15,753 bases of DNA from JBGQBN01 sp041494805 (GTDB taxonomy: Bacteria > Acidobacteriota > Terriglobia > Terriglobales > Acidobacteriaceae), in contig JBGQBN010000074.1 in the NCBI GenBank assembly GCA_041494805.1, positions 1-15,753 of the forward strand, read 5' to 3'. The notes below the pieces were generated by a model that was not told the DNA's origin, did no database searches, and worked only from the letters and a program-made list of their open reading frames with translations. Positions 1-7,939 of the stretch are shown here, one piece after another. Each line of letters opens with the position of its first letter. The first letter of the stretch is position 1. The position numbers were made by a program, and so were the translations under genes.

Positions 1-212
1 AGCACTTCAAGCCCGTTCATCTCCGGCATCATCAAATCGAGCAGAACAAGATCCGGTTTTTCCGTTCTCACGTGCTCAACAGCTTCGACGCCATTCGCCG
101 CTTCGCCGCAGACCTCGACGCCCATCTGTGATTCCAAGATCGCACGAATGCCAGACCGAACAACTGCGTGATCATCGACAACGAGGACGCGACAAAGCTT
201 TTGTTGGGTCAT
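1..212 (-). CDS. NarL-family response regulator, receiver domain (partial)
   Basis: This is the first 70 codons of a response regulator; the rest lies beyond base 1. I read it by reverse-complementing bases 1-212. It starts MTQQKLCRVLVVDDHAVVRS and carries the receiver landmarks: an acidic pair at D13-D14, the phospho-acceptor D59 in LLDLMMPEMNG, and the typical beta1/alpha1 pattern of NarL/FixJ regulators. A LuxR-type DNA-binding domain is expected in the missing part but is not seen. The start is fixed by an excellent ribosome binding site nine bases upstream. The gene follows a NarL-type histidine kinase on the same strand, so the two are probably a cognate pair. Its target genes, possibly including the polysaccharide cluster, cannot be told from the sequence. 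Confidence 0.93.
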   Translation of the reverse strand, partial: MTQQKLCRVLVVDDHAVVRSGIRAILESQMGVEVCGEAANGVEAVEHVRTEKPDLVLLDLMMPEMNGLEV

Positions 213-221
213 CGTTCAGTC

Positions 222-229
222 CACCTCCT
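222..229 (-). promoter_or_regulatory. Strong ribosome binding site of the response regulator
   Basis: On the minus strand this reads AGGAGGTG, a near-perfect match to the anti-Shine-Dalgarno sequence. Nine bases separate it from the ATG at 212-210. It is the clearest ribosome binding site in the window and decides the start of the response regulator. Confidence 0.75.
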
Positions 230-250
230 CATCCGAGCAAAGATACCTAC

Positions 251-266
251 GAAGACTGACGTCTTC
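251..266. repeat. Small perfect inverted repeat between kinase and regulator
   Basis: The sequence GAAGAC-TGAC-GTCTTC forms a 6-bp stem with a 4-base loop. It lies in the 143-base gap between the kinase stop (356) and the regulator start (212). No T-run follows it on the minus strand, so it is not a convincing terminator. It could be an operator half-site pair, an mRNA hairpin or chance. Confidence 0.3.
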
Positions 267-355
267 AGATTGCCTTGGCCGCGTTGCAAGTCACACGAAG
301 AGGTGACCCCTTTTGCAGACCCATTATCCCGGGCCCACAGGTTCCCCGGCAAAGC

Positions 356-1345
356 TCAATCTCCGGAAGCAGGCACGGCCCTGTCTTCGCTTTCCTTCTC
401 TGCCAGGGGGAGAACGACACAAACCATCGTTCCTTTCCCGGGTGCACTCTTGATTTCTAATGTCCCGTTCAGTTGCTTGACGCGCTCCCGCATCCCAGCG
501 ATACCCACGCCGAACGCTTCGGCCATCCCGCAGCCACCAGCTTTCTCCCTGGCCATCCCACGTCCCCGGTCCTCGACTTCCATTGATACAACGCTCGATT
601 CGCAATGGATTTGGATTCGTGCCCACTGACTGCCTGAATGGCGATGAATGTTGGTGAGGCACTCTTGCATAATTCGAAAGAGTGTTGTCTCGCACTCGCA
701 GGGCAGACGGCCGATATTCTTAGGCAGCTCAAGATGAACTTCTATCCCGCTTCTCTCGACGAAACCAGCCACGTACCACGGCACGGGCGAAGCAAGCCCT
801 GTTTCCTCGAGGAGAGGAGGGTGCAGCAAATAGGAGAGAGTGCGAATCCCCTGGATAATCTGGTTGCTTGTTTCCAGGCACTCATCAACTCTTTTTATCG
901 TTGAGTCGGCCAGCGTGGTGTCAACACATTTGATTTGCCCCAACTGCATCACGAGTGCGGCAAGATCTTGGGCCGTCGTTTCGTGGAGTTCCCGGGCAAT
1001 CCGCCGCCGTTCGTCGTCCTGCATTTGCAGCAGACGGGCGGAAAGCCGGTGCATTTCTTGCTCACGCTGCTGGATCGTGCGGTACGCCAGCGCATTCTGC
1101 AGGGCGATGGCAGTGATCCGCGCAAGGCCCATGACATTTTCCTTATCTATCTCAGTGAAGCCACCACCATTCTTTTTGTTCTGAATTCCAAATACGGCGA
1201 TGACCTCTCCATTCATATCCAACACGGGAGCGACGAGAACATGCCGCAGTTTGAGTACCTCGCGTGCGATCGGCGAAATGTGAGGATCCTCGGAGGCATT
1301 GTTCGAAAGATATGGAAGTTTGTAATCGACCCTCTTGTATTTCAT
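356..1345 (-). CDS. Soluble NarL-type sensor histidine kinase with a truncated GAF domain
   Basis: This 329-residue cytoplasmic kinase has no membrane segment. Residues about 20-90 match only the C-terminal half of a GAF sensor domain (VLVAPVLDMNGEVIAVFGIQ, then a helix entering a linker). The HisKA_3 dimerisation domain follows, with the phosphorylated His at 121 in RRRIARELHETTAQD. The ATPase domain has an N-box at about 227-237 (QECLTNIHRHS), a G1 box DRGRGM at 259-264 and a G2 box GVGIAGMRERV at 279-289. It should autophosphorylate and pass phosphate to the response regulator just downstream. The start is uncertain: an in-frame TAA lies one codon before this ATG, there is no good Shine-Dalgarno sequence, and the first half of the GAF fold is missing. 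The gene may be 5'-truncated by an old rearrangement. Kinase identity is firm; the input signal is unknown. Confidence 0.9.
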   Translation of the reverse strand: MKYKRVDYKLPYLSNNASEDPHISPIAREVLKLRHVLVAPVLDMNGEVIAVFGIQNKKNGGGFTEIDKENVMGLARITAIALQNALAYRTIQQREQEMHRLSARLLQMQDDERRRIARELHETTAQDLAALVMQLGQIKCVDTTLADSTIKRVDECLETSNQIIQGIRTLSYLLHPPLLEETGLASPVPWYVAGFVERSGIEVHLELPKNIGRLPCECETTLFRIMQECLTNIHRHSGSQWARIQIHCESSVVSMEVEDRGRGMAREKAGGCGMAEAFGVGIAGMRERVKQLNGTLEIKSAPGKGTMVCVVLPLAEKESEDRAVPASGD

Positions 1346-1472
1346 CTTTTAGGAGCGTTGATTTGGCCGAATTCTACACACTTAGGCCATCGCTGGAGAC
1401 GACAGATAGACCGAACCACGAGTCTTGGGAAAAAGAGCAAAGAGGCTACGACGGTGGATACGCGAGAGCAAG

Positions 1473-3383
1473 CTAGTCGTGACCTGCAGCCTTTTGAAGG
1501 CAATCGCTTGCGAGTGTTTCGGTGATCCTCTGCATTGATTGGTCGGCCTGGAAGGAATACTCGGGGACAATTTCCTTGATCTTGGCACGAATTAACCCCG
1601 CGCCATCGACGGTCATGGATGCGCGAAGCTCATCCAACTGACGGCATAACCCCGACCAGTTCTTCAGCGATCCGTTGGTCCGCTTGATCTTCTCACATGA
1701 TGTGGGGAACACCTTCTCATAGTGGTAAAAGAGCTCTTCTTCTAGCTTTTCCCCGTCGCGCAAGCCTGTGAATTGAATTTCCACATCGTGCTCGGACTTG
1801 CCGGAAAGACGAATGAGATTGCGAGCCAAATCCAGTATTCGTATAGGCTCGCCCATATCCAAAACAAGAATGTCGCCATGGCTCCCAATGGCGAAGGCTT
1901 GCAAGACCAACGCAACAGCTTCACGCGTAATCATGAAGAAACGTCTAATTTCGGGGTGGGTGACCGTCAACGGCATGTGATTCCTAAGCTGCTGCCTCAG
2001 CACCGGGACCACGCTGCCGCTGGAGCCCAGCACATTTCCGAACCGCACGGAGACACACCGCATTCCGTTCGACGGGTGAGATAAAAGAATCAATTCACAG
2101 ATTCGTTTGGTTGCACCCATCACGTTTGTTGGGTTCACCGCTTTGTCGGAGGAAATTAAGACAAAGCTCTTGCAGCCTGCTTGGCCGGCCAAATCCAACA
2201 AGCCAACAAGGGCCAATACGTTATTCTTAACCGCCTCTTGAACGTTGGATTCCATCATTGGCACATGCTTGTAGGCAGCTGCATGAAAGATGATCTCTGG
2301 CATGAATCCCGACAGCAGGTAGCGCAGGCGCTCAGTATCGTTTACATCGGCAACACAAAAGGTCAACTGAGTACCATTCTTGTGCGCCATCAGCTCCAAC
2401 CGGAGAAAGTAGAGCCCCGTTTCGCTCTGATCTAAACAGACAAGCTGCGAAGGACTGTAATCGAGTATTTGGCGACACAGTTCCGATCCGATCGAGCCAG
2501 CCGCCCCCGTTACAAGAACAGCTCGGCCCGTAATCTCTCTCCGGACGGCATCGAGGTCAATCTGAACAGGCTCCCGCCCGAGCAGATCTTCCAATCGCAC
2601 TTCGCGGACTTGGCTAACGATTGCTTCTCCGCGAATAATATCTCTCAGCGTTGGCACGGTCTTGAACGGCAGCTTCGCCTTCTGGCACGCCTCCGTAATG
2701 CGCTGCATCTGTTTGCCCGACGCAGAGGGAATGGCAATCAGGATTTCGTCAACGGGATTCACCTCGACGACAGCTCCGAGCTCTTCCACGGTGCCGAGCA
2801 CGGGAACACCGTGGATGCGAATGCCGAGCTTTGATGCATCATCATCGACACAACCTACGACCACATAGCCGCTTTCAGGTCGTGCGAGTTCGCGAATGAC
2901 CATCTGGGCGGCGAAACCCGCCCCGACCAGCATTACGCGTTTCGAACGCGAGGAGTCGCGCCGGACGGACTCAACCAAGACTCTTGAGGCTAGCCGGCTG
3001 CCAGCGAGCAGACTTGCCGTAAGGATCGCCTCAAGAAAGTAAATAGATCGAGGGAATGCCGCAAGCCCGAGTAGATAGCGATTAAGTATGAAGAATCCGA
3101 GCGAGCCCGAAATGACCGCCTTCAGAATATTCAGGGCGTCGCTCACACTGGCGAAGTGCCACCAGCCCTGATTCAGCTTAAAAAAGCGCAGGGTTACCAG
3201 CCGCACGGCAACAAGCAGCAAGCCCGACGCGAGCAGGATGCGCCGATAAGGCAACGAGAAATCGAAGCGCAGCAACCATCCCATAATCAAGGAGCTGAGC
3301 ACGAGCGTCGCTTGGAAAATATAGATGAACACAGGCCGCCTATGGAACAAAAGTTGCGGCAATCGGAGTAGGTATTCGCGCAT
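1473..3383 (-). CDS. Membrane-bound nucleotide-sugar 4,6-dehydratase (WbpM/PglF/CapD family)
   Basis: At 636 residues this is a full-length large-type polysaccharide SDR. Four hydrophobic segments (about 18-38, 48-68, 84-105 and 113-130) anchor it in the inner membrane. A first Rossmann-like domain starts at GAGFAA (154-159). The catalytic SDR domain has TGAAGSIG (292-299), the AAAYKHVPMME block (368-378) and SSDKAVNPTNVMGATKR (411-427). In that last motif the usual YxxxK is replaced by M422-xxx-K426, a known trait of large WbpM/PglF enzymes. Characterised relatives convert UDP-GlcNAc to UDP-4-keto-6-deoxy-GlcNAc, the entry to QuiNAc, FucNAc or bacillosamine-type sugars; the exact product here is inferred. 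The gene is preceded by a 409-base gap, so it may have its own promoter. An AGGAG sits about 15 bases before the ATG, rather far for an ideal ribosome binding site. Confidence 0.93.
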   Translation of the reverse strand: MREYLLRLPQLLFHRRPVFIYIFQATLVLSSLIMGWLLRFDFSLPYRRILLASGLLLVAVRLVTLRFFKLNQGWWHFASVSDALNILKAVISGSLGFFILNRYLLGLAAFPRSIYFLEAILTASLLAGSRLASRVLVESVRRDSSRSKRVMLVGAGFAAQMVIRELARPESGYVVVGCVDDDASKLGIRIHGVPVLGTVEELGAVVEVNPVDEILIAIPSASGKQMQRITEACQKAKLPFKTVPTLRDIIRGEAIVSQVREVRLEDLLGREPVQIDLDAVRREITGRAVLVTGAAGSIGSELCRQILDYSPSQLVCLDQSETGLYFLRLELMAHKNGTQLTFCVADVNDTERLRYLLSGFMPEIIFHAAAYKHVPMMESNVQEAVKNNVLALVGLLDLAGQAGCKSFVLISSDKAVNPTNVMGATKRICELILLSHPSNGMRCVSVRFGNVLGSSGSVVPVLRQQLRNHMPLTVTHPEIRRFFMITREAVALVLQAFAIGSHGDILVLDMGEPIRILDLARNLIRLSGKSEHDVEIQFTGLRDGEKLEEELFYHYEKVFPTSCEKIKRTNGSLKNWSGLCRQLDELRASMTVDGAGLIRAKIKEIVPEYSFQADQSMQRITETLASDCLQKAAGHD

Positions 3384-3792
3384 GGACTTAGGCGAATCTC
3401 CTCGGTTTCATATTTGGAGGAAAGGACGATCCTTGCTGTTTATTGGACGAAGGCCCGTTCAGCGTCTGCAACGGTCTGCTGATGTTGCGAAAGCGTCGAT
3501 GTCAACAGGACCAGATGGAACCAGTTGAACAACGGTTGGACATGGTGAGCTTTGGGGGATGGCGAGACATCACTCGCGAAATGCTTCGCAAGTCATTCCG
3601 GCCATAGTAAGCCGATCAGTGCGTCACCCCGTGTTTACGCAACCGCCCGGATATTGAAAAAGAAGTGACACTTAGGCTACAGACGGATCAAGTCTTTCTG
3701 ATCAAATCTGGCATCGGCTTGGGCTATGGTCATCGTTGATGAGTATCCAAGCACTGCTCTGAACCGGGTTTTTCTGAGTCTTTCCCAGAAAC
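3384..3792. other. 409-base intergenic region with no gene
   Basis: I see no coding pattern on either strand here. The only structure is an imperfect inverted repeat at 3572-3593 (nine-base arms with one mismatch, four-base loop ATGC) and a direct repeat of TTGATC on the minus strand near 3690-3710. I could not assign a clear -35/-10 promoter, although one for the membrane dehydratase would be expected here. The stretch separates the damaged aminotransferase from the intact dehydratase and may be deletion scar. Confidence 0.5.
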
Positions 3793-4625
3793 TCAAACCA
3801 ACTTCGTGACTGCTCCCAGCAAAGTTTCGATAACTCGATAGACTTGTTTCTCGGTTAGATTGTTATGAAAAGGAAGAGCAAGGGTCCGCTGCGCTATCAA
3901 TTCCGTCATTGATAGCTCCCCTCCCTTGATCCCAAAGCGCTCGCGGATATATGGTTGCAGGTGGATCGGGGGAAAATAGCATCTAACAGGGATGCCGCTC
4001 TCCGCCATGGTTCTAGCGACGGCATCGCGTTCAATGTCCTCCCGTAGGGTCACTACGTAGACGAACCAACTTCTGCGCACATAGGACTTTGAGCGCAGTA
4101 CTTGAACTAACTCGAAACCTTTGAGGCACTCAGCGTACACTTGGGCAACTCGCTCTCGCTTCGCCAAGAAAGTCTCTATCCGTCCGAGTTGTGAGAGCCC
4201 CAGCGCAGCTGACATCTCATCCAAGCGATAGTTGTACCCCAATCGCTCGTGCTCAAGCCAAGTTCCCATCTCACTTCGTGCCTGATTTGCCAGGCTCCTA
4301 GATGCGCGAGCAATTTCGGAATTGTTCGTCGCAACGATCCCCCCTCCCCTGTAGTCATCTGCTTGTTGGGATAAAATGCAAACGCGGAGGCATTGCCGAA
4401 TTGTCCCACTTTGCGTCCCTTGTATTCAGCACCTAATGCCTCACAAGAATCATCGATTACTTTCAGTTGATACTGGTCTGCAAGCTCCTCAATGGCGTCC
4501 CATTCCGCTGGATGGCCAAATACATCGACGGCCATGATCGCTCTAGTATGAGGAGTGATCTTGCCGCGAAGGTCGGTTAGGTCCAGGTTGAAAGTTTCAT
4601 CTTCGATGTCCACAAAGACTGGGGA
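3793..4625 (-). pseudogene. DegT/DnrJ/EryC1 sugar aminotransferase, 5'-truncated and frameshifted
   Basis: Relatives are PLP enzymes that aminate keto-sugar nucleotides, often the 4-keto product of a WbpM/PglF-type dehydratase. The sequence is recognisable from SPVFVDIEDETFNLD (near 4625) through VIDDSCEALGAEYKG to the PLP-lysine motif FAFYPNKQMTTGEGG. There the frame breaks in a run of six G (4344-4339). It continues one frame over as IVATNNSEIARAS, MGTWLEHERLGYNYRLDEMSAALG and the C-terminal PFHNNLTEKQV region, ending at 3793. Read across the shift it gives about 277 residues, against roughly 370-400 for the family. The first about 100 residues, including the phosphate-binding SGT region, are absent and replaced by unrelated sequence. 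Loss of the N-terminus makes it non-functional whatever the cause of the frameshift, unless a joined protein compensates. The frameshift itself could be a homopolymer sequencing error. Confidence 0.85.
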
Positions 4626-4713
4626 ACGTTCCGCCCAGGGTTGAATCCAGACAGCCGCCGATATAGCTCTCCTCGTTGAGCATGGGGACAATAATGGAAA
4701 CCAGGGGGGCTTC
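4621..4713 (-). pseudogene. Fragment of a family 2 glycosyltransferase N-terminus
   Basis: In a frame different from the aminotransferase, bases 4713-4621 read EAPLVSIIVPMLNEESYIGG followed by CLDSTLGGTFP. This is the classic start of a GT2 GT-A domain: the first beta strand, then the NEE turn that contacts the nucleotide, then helix CLDS. No start codon precedes the motif between it and an in-frame TGA upstream, and the reading frame closes shortly after. The aminotransferase begins within about ten bases of the fragment's end. It is therefore a remnant, probably left by a deletion that joined a GT2 gene to the middle of an aminotransferase gene. Confidence 0.65.
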
Positions 4714-4876
4714 GGTACCGGCTCCAGGACCTGCTCCGCGGGTGAGAGCGGGAATGCGGCTCGCAATGAAATTTCGTCAGTCACTTCCCACCTCTCGCTC
4801 CGGCAATCGTTTCCCACTCGAACTCGCTCGCTTCACAGGCTCAGCTGGCGAGGAAGATAGCAACCGTCCTCTGTTT

Positions 4877-5881
4877 TCAGGCGCTGCTGAAGTTCGCGGG
4901 GGGCGTCGACGGTTCTCCTCCCCGATTTTCCAGGGCGGTCAGATACGCTTCGGCTGTCGCTCGCAGCCCTTCGCGCAGGTGGTAAGGCGGATTCCAGTGG
5001 AGCGTCTGCCGGATGGCGGAGCTGTCCACCCGCAGTGACCCCAACAACCGTTCCACCTCGCCGCGAAAGCCCAGCAGGTTGGCACCTGCTCCCAAAAGAG
5101 TTGGAGGGAACGGGATCAGCTTACTGGGACGCCCAAGATAGTGCGACAAGAGCCGGATGAGCTCAGGGGTGGAGATATCTTCCCCGTCGCTGAGAAGGAA
5201 CGTCCGGCCCGCAGCCGCCGGGTGCTGTAAACACACTCGTATAGCGTCGCACAAGTTTCCGACATACAGGAAGCTGCGCTGGTTCTGTATTGAACCGAGG
5301 GGAAGGGGAATTCCCAGACGGATGAACCTTAACAGGCGATTGAAGTTTCCTGGGACGCTGGGACCATAGACCAAGGGTGGTCGAACCACTACAATCTCCA
5401 AGCCGGTCCGGCACGCGGTGTCCCACAAGGCCTGTTCGGCCCCCCACTTGGAAATGGCGTACGCGTCATCGGGGCTGGGAACGTCAAACTCGGTAAATGG
5501 ACTATCCGCAGTTTGCTCCCCATTGACCTTGATGGAGCTCACATAGACGATCCGGCGCACCCCGGCTCCCGCTGCCATAGCGGCCAGGCGGTTCGTCCCT
5601 TCCGTGTTGACCGTGCGGAAAGCACCGAGCGGATCGGCGTTTGACTCGTGCATGACGTGAACACGGGCAGCAAGATGGATCACGGCATCCACGCCGCCCA
5701 GGGCTTCCGCCCAGTCCGTTCCTCCATCCACCGAGGTGATTCGCAGTGTTTCCGCCCCAGACGGAATGGTTATAGGAGAACTAGACCGGGTGGCAGCTCG
5801 CACTGACAAGCCATACTGCAGCAGGTGCTTGCAGAGAGCGCTGCCGATGAATCCACTTGCTCCAGTGACTAGAACCTTCAT
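4877..5881 (-). CDS. NAD-dependent nucleotide-sugar epimerase/dehydratase (extended SDR)
   Basis: This is a 334-residue soluble extended SDR. The N-terminal NAD-binding motif is TGASGFIG (6-13). HLAARVHVMHE (69-79) and YVSSIKVNG precede the catalytic Y141-AIS-K145, with Ser near 115-116 completing the triad. The substrate domain follows (RPPLVYGP, then RSFLYVGNLCDAI). Its closest style is the UDP-glucose or UDP-GlcNAc 4-epimerase-like proteins found beside WbpL or WecA-type initiating transferases in O-antigen clusters. There it may supply UDP-GalNAc, UDP-Gal or a 6-deoxy-4-keto reduced sugar; the substrate cannot be fixed from sequence. It starts 19 bases after the sugar transferase stop and is probably co-transcribed with it. 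It is the last intact gene before the damaged GT2/aminotransferase region. Confidence 0.88.
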   Translation of the reverse strand: MKVLVTGASGFIGSALCKHLLQYGLSVRAATRSSSPITIPSGAETLRITSVDGGTDWAEALGGVDAVIHLAARVHVMHESNADPLGAFRTVNTEGTNRLAAMAAGAGVRRIVYVSSIKVNGEQTADSPFTEFDVPSPDDAYAISKWGAEQALWDTACRTGLEIVVVRPPLVYGPSVPGNFNRLLRFIRLGIPLPLGSIQNQRSFLYVGNLCDAIRVCLQHPAAAGRTFLLSDGEDISTPELIRLLSHYLGRPSKLIPFPPTLLGAGANLLGFRGEVERLLGSLRVDSSAIRQTLHWNPPYHLREGLRATAEAYLTALENRGGEPSTPPANFSSA

Positions 5882-5900
5882 TCTTACAATCTATGACTTT

Positions 5901-6536
5901 CTAGTGAGAGACGCCTTCGCCTCGCAGAACTCTGATTGCAGTCAGGAACAGAATCTTCAGGTCAAACCAAAAAGATCTGCGGCGAAAGTATTCTGCGTCG
6001 TATTCCACCTTGACGGGAATCGGCAACTCGTCACGGCCGTTCACCTGGGCCCACCCCGTGATTCCGGGAACGAGCCGATGTACACCGCGTTCGGTCCGCA
6101 TTGTCACCAGGTCTTCCTGATTGAATAGGGCCGGGCGTGGCCCAACAAAGCTCATATGCCCCGCGATCACGCTGAACACTTGTGGTAGTTCGTCCAAGCT
6201 GGTCTTGCGCAGCAGTGACCCCACCGGCGTGATGTAGCGCTCTGCGCCCGAGAGCAAGTGCGTAGCCACGGCTGGCGTGCCCATCTTCATGGTGCGGAAT
6301 TTCGGCATGCGAAACGTTGTGTTCTTGCGACCGATTCGGTCGGACCAGTACACCGTCGGGCCCTTCGATGTCAGCTTGATAAGCACCGCGATCACTGCCA
6401 TCAAAGGCAGAAGGAGTGGCATCAGCAACCACGCAAACACCAGGTCCAGCAGGCGCTTGGAACGCCCTTCCCGGGCGCCACGGGCCGCATCCAAAGGCCG
6501 GTCCCGGCCATCGACGTATTCCTCGGGAGTCACCAT
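5901..6536 (-). CDS. Initiating sugar-phosphate transferase (PglC-like monotopic phosphoglycosyl transferase)
   Basis: At 211 residues this is the minimal bacterial sugar transferase fold (PF02397). It moves a sugar phosphate from a UDP-sugar to undecaprenyl phosphate at the inner face of the membrane and so starts the repeat unit. A single hydrophobic, probably re-entrant helix lies at about 30-55. It is followed by KFRTMKM (79-85), the catalytic Asp-Glu pair D115-E116 in RKTSLDELPQ, VGPRP (131-135) and PGITGWAQVNGRD (157-169). The large N-terminal membrane domain of WcaJ/WbaP is absent, as expected for the PglC type. An AAGG lies about seven bases before the ATG. The gene starts 53 bases after the family 4 glycosyltransferase stop. 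With the upstream-type 4,6-dehydratase in the cluster, a 6-deoxy-HexNAc phosphate is a plausible first sugar, but this is inference. Confidence 0.93.
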   Translation of the reverse strand: MVTPEEYVDGRDRPLDAARGAREGRSKRLLDLVFAWLLMPLLLPLMAVIAVLIKLTSKGPTVYWSDRIGRKNTTFRMPKFRTMKMGTPAVATHLLSGAERYITPVGSLLRKTSLDELPQVFSVIAGHMSFVGPRPALFNQEDLVTMRTERGVHRLVPGITGWAQVNGRDELPIPVKVEYDAEYFRRRSFWFDLKILFLTAIRVLRGEGVSH

Positions 6537-6589
6537 CTTGCCTTAGCGCTCAGGGAAGTTTTCGAGGTCTTGGCGGATCGAACCATGGG

Positions 6590-7939
6590 TCACACTTCCG
6601 AGCGCACCCCCGAGTGGGCGGGCACGCGCGGCGGCTGCGCCGCCTCGACAACTCTCTCGATGACTTTCAGGTACTCGATCGCCGTCTGCTTCCGCGACAT
6701 GTGGCTCACAATGTAGCTGCGGCCGTTTCTCCCCAGGCGTTCGCGTTCCGCTTCATCTTTGCAGAGGCGCTCGACCGCGGCCGCCAGAGCTCCCGGGTTC
6801 TCTGGAGGCACACAGAGACCGGCCTGGGCCGCCTCGACGATTTCCTGCGCCTGTCCTTGCACGGCCACCACCACCGGCCGACCGCACGACATGAACTCGA
6901 GCATCTTTGTGGGGATCACGGTCTTGAAGACCTCGGCGTCACGCAGTACGACTAGGCATGCTTTGGAGCTCGCAATGAGACCGGGCACGGCCGACCTCGG
7001 CTGCTGCGGCAGGAGCTTAAGATTGTCAAGCTTCTGGTCCCGAACCTGGCCCTCGATCCGATCCCGGTCCGCCCCGTCCCCCACCAAAAGAAATGCGATC
7101 TCCGGCCGGTGGCGCAGCAACGCCGCTGCCTCAAGGATGGTGGATACACCCTGGGCGCTGCCCAACATCCCGATGTAGGACACCACAAACTTTCCTGCAA
7201 GCCCCAACTCACCAAGGAGCCGTTCGTCGGGTTCGCCCGGGGTAAACACGTCTGGCTCAACGCCGTTCACAACGATCGACATCCTCTCCAGCGGCACGCT
7301 CCAGTTCCCGTGGAGGTAATCCTTGAATGCCGGCGAAACGACCACGACGTGATCGGAATGGCGGTACAGCATGGCCGCCAGCCGGCCGACCAGGTAATAG
7401 AGGGGATTTTTGCGGCCGGCCAGGCCGACCCCAACCAGGGATTCCGGCCACAGGTCGCGTACCTCGAAGATGAACGGCACGCGCCGCAGCTTGGCAAGCC
7501 ACAATCCTGCCACTGCGGCGAGCATCTGAGGCGAGGTACCGATAATCACCTCCGGCTTGGAAAGAAACAGCCCGCGCAGCACTGCGGACACGCAGTAAGA
7601 AGAGTAGTTGGCAATCCGCTCCCACGGCTTCCGGTTGGGCGTCGGGATTAGCCAGGTGCGCTCGACTCGCGCGCCATGGTAGTCCTCGGTCAGGATCAGC
7701 CGGCGCATCGCTTTGCGGTACTCCGGGGGGACCACGCCGTTCGGCTGGTTGGGAAAGGCTGTCAGCACGGTTACATCGTGACCTGCCTGCGCCCAGTGGC
7801 GCGCTAGCTCCGATACGCGCGCGGAAGGAGCGCCCATCTCCGGCGGGAAATAAGGAGAGAGGAATAGGATCTTCCGTCGGGGCGAGGCGGGAGTCTCCGC
7901 AACCTGCACCTCGGTGTTGGTAGCCTCGAGCGTGCTCAT
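6590..7939 (-). CDS. Family 4 glycosyltransferase, WbuB-like
   Basis: The protein has 449 residues if translation starts at MSTLEATNTE. The reading frame is open 17 codons further upstream, but this ATG overlaps the wecB stop as ATGA, so I prefer it. It is a two-domain GT-B enzyme: an N-terminal acceptor domain beginning KILFLSPYFPPEMGAPSARV, FEVRDLWPESLV in the middle, then the nucleotide-sugar domain with VSYIGMLGSAQG, LVGDGADRDRI and the donor-binding TKMLEFMSCGRPVV. It is a soluble or membrane-associated cytoplasmic retaining transferase. The closest recognisable type is WbuB (L-fucosamine transferase of O-antigen clusters), but donor and acceptor are not predictable with confidence. Overlap with wecB suggests translational coupling, so the 2-epimerised sugar may be its donor. 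Confidence 0.92.
   Translation of the reverse strand: MSTLEATNTEVQVAETPASPRRKILFLSPYFPPEMGAPSARVSELARHWAQAGHDVTVLTAFPNQPNGVVPPEYRKAMRRLILTEDYHGARVERTWLIPTPNRKPWERIANYSSYCVSAVLRGLFLSKPEVIIGTSPQMLAAVAGLWLAKLRRVPFIFEVRDLWPESLVGVGLAGRKNPLYYLVGRLAAMLYRHSDHVVVVSPAFKDYLHGNWSVPLERMSIVVNGVEPDVFTPGEPDERLLGELGLAGKFVVSYIGMLGSAQGVSTILEAAALLRHRPEIAFLLVGDGADRDRIEGQVRDQKLDNLKLLPQQPRSAVPGLIASSKACLVVLRDAEVFKTVIPTKMLEFMSCGRPVVVAVQGQAQEIVEAAQAGLCVPPENPGALAAAVERLCKDEAERERLGRNGRSYIVSHMSRKQTAIEYLKVIERVVEAAQPPRVPAHSGVRSEV

Noticed and set aside
935..1525. Plus-strand open frame spanning the kinase and the intergenic gap
   Set aside because: Most of it is antisense to the HisKA_3 and GAF coding sequence, and no protein family is recognisable.
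3767..3799. Possible intrinsic terminator at the end of the aminotransferase
   Set aside because: A GGTTT/AAACC plus TTTCTG/CAGAAA pairing is possible, but it has a four-base bulge, overlaps the stop codon and is not followed by a T-run on the minus strand.
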